A stretch of DNA of 64,000 nucleotides from Demequina gelatinilytica (lineage in GTDB: Bacteria; Actinomycetota; Actinomycetes; Actinomycetales; Demequinaceae): contig NZ_BBLV01000003.1 in the NCBI RefSeq assembly GCF_000971115.1, positions 62,001-126,000 of the forward strand, written 5' to 3'. The notes under the pieces are model-generated. The model did no database searches. It saw only the letters and a program-made list of their open reading frames with translations, and had not been told where the DNA came from. This document shows, in pieces, positions 60,406 through 64,000 of this stretch. The translations under genes and the position numbers were made by a program. Position 1 is the stretch's first letter. Every line of letters starts with the position of its first letter.

Positions 60406-62045
60406 ACGACCACGACGCCCCTCCCACCGTGGGCCTGTCCACGGGCCCCGCGACCTCGCTCGCGTATCACACGGGTACCTGGCGCACGGAGCGGCCGGTC
60501 TACGTCGAGCTGGCGCCGCCGTGCTCGCTCGGCTGCCCGTCGGGCGAGGACATCCGCGGGTGGCTCGGCTCGACCCAGGAGGGAGAGGCAGGCTTCGAGA
60601 CGGCGTGGCGACGGCTCGTCGCAGCCAACCCCTTCCCCGCCGTCATGGGCCGCATCTGCTACCACCCCTGCCAGGAGGCCTGCAACCGCGCCGAGGTCGA
60701 CGAGGAGGTCGGGATCAACGCCGTCGAGCGCTTCCTGGGCGACACCGCGCTCGAGAAGGGATGGGCGCTCCCGGCACCCGCCGCATCGTCCGGGCGGCGC
60801 GTCCTGGTCGTGGGGTCGGGACCGGCGGGGTTGTCCGCGGCGTACCACCTGCGCCAGCTGGGCCACGAGGTGACGGTACGCGAGGCCGCCGCGGAGCCGG
60901 GCGGGATGATGCGGTACGGCATCCCCGCGTACCGGCTGCCGCGCGAGGTGCTCGCGGCGGAGATCCGCCGCATCGAGGCGACCGGGGTCGCGATCGAGTG
61001 CTCGACACCGGTCCTGTCCCTCGACGAGGCGCAGGCCCGGTTCGACGCCGTGGTCCTCACCATGGGCGCCGGGGTCGCGCACCACGTGGACATCCCCGCG
61101 GGCGCCGCGTCGCACATCGTCGACGCGATCGACGTGCTGCGCGATGTCGCATCGGGCCACGCCCCGCTGGTGGGGCGCCGGGTGGCGGTCTACGGCGGCG
61201 GCAACACCGCGATGGATGCCGCGCGGACCGCACGGCGGCTCGGAGCGTCCGATGCGGTGGTGGTCTACCGCCGCACGCGGGAGCAGATGCCAGCGCACCC
61301 GACCGAGCTGGACGATGCGGTGGGCGAGGGCGTGCGCGTGCAGTGGCTGTCGACCATCGCGGCCGTCGAGGGTCCGCACGTGACCATCGAGAAGATGTCC
61401 CTCGACGAGGAGGGACGGCCGCACGGCACGGGCGAGTTCGAGGAGCTCGATGCGGACACCGTCATGCTGGCCGTGGGCCAGGACGCGGACCTCTCGCTGC
61501 TCGCGGAGGTGCCGGATGTGACGGTGGCGTCCGGCGTGATCGCGGTCGACCCGGTGACGCTGATGACCGGCCGCGAGGGGGTGTTCGCGGCGGGCGACGT
61601 GTCGCCGGGCTCGCGCACCGCGACCTACGCGATCGGGCGCGGGGCGCGCGCCGCTCGCGCCGTCGATGCGTGGCTGGCCGCGCGCGTGCTGCCCGCCGAG
61701 CCTGTCTCACGCGAGGCCTCAGCGGACCGGCTGAACACCTGGTACTACTCCGACGCCCCCAAGCAGCACCGCGCGGAGCTCGCGGCCGCGCGCAGGGTCA
61801 CCGGGTTCGAGGAGGTGCTCACGGGCCTCGACGCGGAGCACGCGGTGTTCGAGGCGCGACGGTGCATGTCCTGCGGATCCTGCTTCGAATGCGACAACTG
61901 CTTCGGGATGTGCCCGGACGACGCGATCAGGAAGCTGGGCCCGGGCATGCGGTACGAGGTCGACTACGACTACTGCAAGGGCTGCGGCATCTGCGCCGCG
62001 GAATGCCCGTGCGGCGCGATCGACATGATCCCCGAGGTGCGCTGA
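60402..62045 (+). CDS. Fused NAD(P)H/FAD oxidoreductase (GltD-like) and 2[4Fe-4S] ferredoxin
   Basis: The 547-residue protein has an N-terminal Fer4_20 domain (Cys at CSLGCPSGEDIRG near 42 and CYHPCQEACNRAE near 86), the FAD loop VVGSGPAGLSAAYHL near 135, the NAD(P) loop YGGGNTAMDAARTARR near 264, a GDVSPGSRTATYAIG near 404 and a C-terminal 2[4Fe-4S] ferredoxin (CMSCGSCFECDNCFGMCP near 488 and CKGCGICAAECP near 526). It fuses the delta subunit of the oxidoreductase to a GltD-like NAD(P)H module and would link 2-oxoacid oxidation directly to NAD(P). ATG at 60402 overlaps the beta stop. Confidence 0.9.
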   Translation: MNDHDAPPTVGLSTGPATSLAYHTGTWRTERPVYVELAPPCSLGCPSGEDIRGWLGSTQEGEAGFETAWRRLVAANPFPAVMGRICYHPCQEACNRAEVDEEVGINAVERFLGDTALEKGWALPAPAASSGRRVLVVGSGPAGLSAAYHLRQLGHEVTVREAAAEPGGMMRYGIPAYRLPREVLAAEIRRIEATGVAIECSTPVLSLDEAQARFDAVVLTMGAGVAHHVDIPAGAASHIVDAIDVLRDVASGHAPLVGRRVAVYGGGNTAMDAARTARRLGASDAVVVYRRTREQMPAHPTELDDAVGEGVRVQWLSTIAAVEGPHVTIEKMSLDEEGRPHGTGEFEELDADTVMLAVGQDADLSLLAEVPDVTVASGVIAVDPVTLMTGREGVFAAGDVSPGSRTATYAIGRGARAARAVDAWLAARVLPAEPVSREASADRLNTWYYSDAPKQHRAELAAARRVTGFEEVLTGLDAEHAVFEARRCMSCGSCFECDNCFGMCPDDAIRKLGPGMRYEVDYDYCKGCGICAAECPCGAIDMIPEVR

Positions 62046-62064
62046 CGCACCCGCCCCGTGCTTT

Positions 62065-62120
62065 CCGCTGACACATGGGTGCCCGCACAGCGCGCTGTGC
62101 TGACGCTCATGTGTCAGCGG
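62065..62120. repeat. Large nested inverted repeat between convergent genes
   Basis: CCGCTGACACATG (62065-62077) and CATGTGTCAGCGG (62108-62120) are perfect 13-base inverted repeats. Centred between them is a 16-base palindrome, GCACAGCGCGCTGTGC (62085-62100). The right arm includes the acyltransferase stop codon and last codons. It may serve as a bidirectional terminator for the POR operon and the opposing gene, or as a protein-binding site. Confidence 0.75.
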
Positions 62121-63216
62121 GATGGCGCCGCACGCGCGCGGGGACGGGTTCACGCCCACGAAGGCGCCGCTCGAGCGGCTTCTCAACCCACGTGTACGCC
62201 GCTCCTGCCGCAGCGACGGAGGCCACGAGCGCGCCGACGATCGCGAGCAGCGACGGCGCGAGGTCCGTGCCCACCCCGCCAGGCAGCGCCTTGTCGACGA
62301 CGCCGCTCACGCTCACCAGGATCAGCGAGTGGGCGAGGTAGAAGCTGTACGACCAGTCGCCGAGCACTACCAGGCCCCGCGACCGGTAGGGGGACGATGC
62401 GCCGTCCAGGTCGGCCGCGGCAGCTGCGGCGATGAGGAGCACCAGCGGGGCGAGCGTCACGGAGACGTCGCCGAAGGCCTCCGGCACCGCGCCCGCCGCG
62501 AGGTACGCCGCGACGGAGAGGATGCTCGCGGCGCGCAGCCCGACCGGCGGGCGCCATCCCCGCAGCATCGCGTGCGCGAGCGCCATGCCGATGACGAACT
62601 CGGCGATGCGCTGGAGCGGCAGGATGTACACGGCCCAGCTGCCCACGGGTCCGCTGCCGAGCGCGACCACAACCGCCGGCACCGCGACGATCGCCGCGAC
62701 CGAGACCACCAGCAGCGCACGCCGCGGCCGCGCCCGCGGCACGACCACCGCGAGCACGGGGAACATGAGGTAGAAGAAGAGCTCGTCGGCCACGGACCAC
62801 GAGACCTGGTTGCCCGCGTGGTAGATCGCGGCGTCGGGGAACCACGACTGGATGCCGAGCATCGCGGGGGTGGCACGGAGCACGATGTCGGAGATGGCCA
62901 CTCCCCCGCTGATCGCGAAGGCGACCGGGAACGAGGCGAGCTGGGAGAGCCAGTAGACCGGCAAGATGCGCGCCGCGCGCTTGCGGTAGAACGCGCGCGG
63001 CGCATCGTCGGGACGGCGCGACCACATGAGGACGAAGCCGCTCAGGATGAAGAAGAACGAGACGCCTACGCGGCCCTGCGTGAGCCAGTCCTGAGCGAGG
63101 CGCCCAACCGGGTTGTCGGCGGGGAGCCGCGGCAGGGCGTGGGTGAGGAACACCGCGAGGGCCGCGACGAAGCGCAGACCCGTCAACGAGTCCAGCCGAA
63201 TCCCCCCGGTCCGCAT
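62107..63216 (-). CDS. Acyltransferase family 3 membrane protein
   Basis: The 369-residue integral membrane protein has about ten hydrophobic segments and the family N-terminus, LDSLTGLRFVAALAVFLTHALPRL (core LRFVAALAVFLTHA) with the catalytic His near residue 27, FFILSGFVLMWSRR near 54 and AARILPVYWLS near 82. Members O-acylate exopolysaccharides, lipids or glycopeptides. ATG at 63216 lies 6 bases after TACGGT on the minus strand, so leaderless. No polysaccharide cluster is nearby. Confidence 0.9.
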   Translation of the reverse strand: MRTGGIRLDSLTGLRFVAALAVFLTHALPRLPADNPVGRLAQDWLTQGRVGVSFFFILSGFVLMWSRRPDDAPRAFYRKRAARILPVYWLSQLASFPVAFAISGGVAISDIVLRATPAMLGIQSWFPDAAIYHAGNQVSWSVADELFFYLMFPVLAVVVPRARPRRALLVVSVAAIVAVPAVVVALGSGPVGSWAVYILPLQRIAEFVIGMALAHAMLRGWRPPVGLRAASILSVAAYLAAGAVPEAFGDVSVTLAPLVLLIAAAAAADLDGASSPYRSRGLVVLGDWSYSFYLAHSLILVSVSGVVDKALPGGVGTDLAPSLLAIVGALVASVAAAGAAYTWVEKPLERRLRGREPVPARVRRHPADT

Positions 63217-63365
63217 GCCGCCACCGTAGCGATCGTCTCCACAAATGACCAGGAAATCGCCCAAACCGGGCACCCGGAGGCATGCAAGCGTCTACCCCGA
63301 CGCTCAGTGCGCGGTTCGAAGCCGGAACGTGCACTCGGCGACGGGATAGGCGATGGCCTGGACGC

Positions 63366-63416
63366 GACGGAGGCCCGCCGCGGCCGCCGTGTGGCGGACC
63401 GCGACGGGCCTCCGTC
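63366..63416 (-). terminator. Terminator of cspA
   Basis: GACGGAGGCCCG (63366-63377) pairs perfectly with CGGGCCTCCGTC (63405-63416), a 12-base stem with a 27-base loop, 12 bases past the cspA stop on the minus strand. Confidence 0.65.
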
Positions 63417-63427
63417 GAGATGCTGGG

Positions 63428-63631
63428 TTACAGCGGGCGGATGTTCGCCGCCTGCATGCCCTTGGGGCCCTGCTCGGCGTCGAACTCGACACGCTGGTTC
63501 TCCTCGAGCGTGCGGTAGCCCGAGGAGTTGATCGCGCTGAAGTGCGCGAAGACGTCGGCGGAGCCGTCGTCGGGAGCGATGAAGCCGAAGCCCTTCTCGG
63601 CGTTGAACCACTTGACGATGCCAGTAGCCAT
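63428..63631 (-). CDS. cspA: Cold-shock protein
   Basis: The 67-residue protein is a single cold-shock domain with RNP1 KGFGFI at 13-18 and RNP2 VFAHFSAI near 27. It binds single-stranded RNA and DNA and helps keep mRNA unfolded at low temperature. ATG at 63631 follows AGAAGGAA. It is monocistronic, with a likely leader of about 250 bases and a strong hairpin after the stop. Confidence 0.96.
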   Translation of the reverse strand: MATGIVKWFNAEKGFGFIAPDDGSADVFAHFSAINSSGYRTLEENQRVEFDAEQGPKGMQAANIRPL

Positions 63632-63892
63632 GATGCTGTTCCTTCTGTGTTGCTTGACCGCGGTGCGGCCGATGATACGTCGCCGGCGACGCCGACGTGC
63701 GGTGATCCCCGACGGCGGTAGCCGACGGAAGTCTGTGTGGATCCGGTCACGCCGATCAGCGTGGGTGACGCTGGCGTGGTGGGACGCGCGATCCTGGCGG
63801 AGATGTACACGCCTGGGCGCTGACGGTGCTCGGAGTCCGGGTCCGCCGGGCTCGACGAGCATGCGAGCGGTTGCTCGCGGTTGTTCAGTGTA
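63632..63892 (-). promoter_or_regulatory. cspA promoter and long 5' leader
   Basis: TACACT on the minus strand at 63892-63887 is a good -10 box and would start a leader of about 249 bases before ATG at 63631. Immediately after the start lies a perfect 6-base stem with 4-base loop, GCGAGC/GCTCGC (63878-63863). Long structured leaders are known in cold-shock mRNAs. No coding frame with family resemblance was found in this stretch. Confidence 0.5.
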
Positions 63893-63934
63893 CGGCATCG
63901 CCGGCGCTGGGCCCAGGGCCGACGCGCCCGGGGT

Positions 63935-64000
63935 CTACGACATCGTCTGGACCCCGACCACGCCCAGCAGCGCGAGCCGCTCCGCGCTGTCCGAGCCCTC
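63935..64000 (-). CDS. 3' end of an unidentified gene (partial)
   Basis: Reading the minus strand in from the edge, 21 sense codons end at TAG (63937-63935). The codons are GC-rich at the third position, in keeping with a real coding end (RLALLGVVGVQTMS and stop). Too little is present to name it. It would be transcribed towards cspA and end 42 bases before the cspA -10 box. Confidence 0.4.
   Translation of the reverse strand, partial: EGSDSAERLALLGVVGVQTMS

Noticed and set aside
1-64000. CRISPR array, insertion sequence, integrase, att site or prophage
   Set aside because: No regularly spaced repeats, transposase, integrase or phage structural motifs were seen. The only tRNA has no duplicated 3' end nearby.
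1-64000. Defence or toxin-antitoxin system
   Set aside because: No restriction, Abi, toxin or antitoxin family motif was recognised in any convincing reading frame. DUF4406 and SatD were considered but lack a toxin-like partner.

Overview
The window is about 70% G+C, uses GTG starts often, overlaps stops and starts as ATGA or GTGA in most operons, and carries many promoters of the form TANNNT followed 6-7 bases later by the start codon (leaderless transcripts). Gene content (an aceE-type E1, separate FabD/FabH/AcpP/FabF, DUF3052, DUF3145, a FasR-like regulator, the Nif3/zinc-ribbon/phosphatase trio) points to an actinobacterium, most likely of the Micrococcales. No plasmid, phage, insertion sequence or CRISPR was seen; this is chromosomal DNA.

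Positions 1-20000 are a catabolic accessory region of regulator-controlled units. (i) A CMD-cupin-ADH-DUF2255 operon (176-2411) diverges from an XRE/MmyB-type regulator across a 34-bp palindrome. (ii) A MarR regulator diverges from an SDR-amidohydrolase-MaoC-AMP ligase operon (4001-7941). This set fits CoA-dependent side-chain shortening of a phenylpropenoic acid such as p-coumarate. (iii) A lactaldehyde-reductase-like FucO. (iv) A dipeptide-type ABC importer operon with an amidase and a DUF3237 protein, facing a TetR gene. (v) A CocE/NonD hydrolase with a second DUF3237 protein, facing another TetR gene. Two genes here, the DUF2255 gene and one ABC permease, are each interrupted by one in-frame TAG.

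Positions 20000-36700 hold rnpB, a P-type ATPase with a universal stress protein, yaaA, an aminotransferase, an SDR, a TetR-SGNH hydrolase pair, a formate/nitrite-type channel, an LLM flavin enzyme with an F420 reductase-like partner, and the conserved phosphatase/zinc-ribbon/Nif3 trio. A potassium channel, a lipoprotein, a DUF4406 protein, a DeoR regulator and tRNA-Val(TAC) follow.

Positions 36700-55600 are core. A SatD-DUF3307 pair sits under AT-rich palindromes. Next come AhpE-DUF3052, aceE, a large acidic-tailed membrane protein, and the FasR-like regulator followed by fabD-fabH-acpP-fabF. This gene order matches the Mycobacterium tuberculosis Rv2228c-Rv2245 neighbourhood in outline. After it lie an arylsulfotransferase-like lipoprotein, a TetR regulator, DUF3145, the NAD(P)HX repair pair with def and a GNAT gene between them, and gluconokinase.

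Positions 55700-64000 carry a large membrane protein with an ectodomain and a four-gene 2-oxoacid:acceptor oxidoreductase operon. The last gene of that operon fuses a GltD-like NAD(P)H/FAD module to a two-cluster ferredoxin. An acyltransferase, a cold-shock gene with a long leader, and the 3' end of one further gene complete the window. The oxidoreductase, FNT channel and ATPase/USP pair together hint at a low-oxygen lifestyle phase. All functions are assigned by reading motifs and family resemblance; no database search was run.
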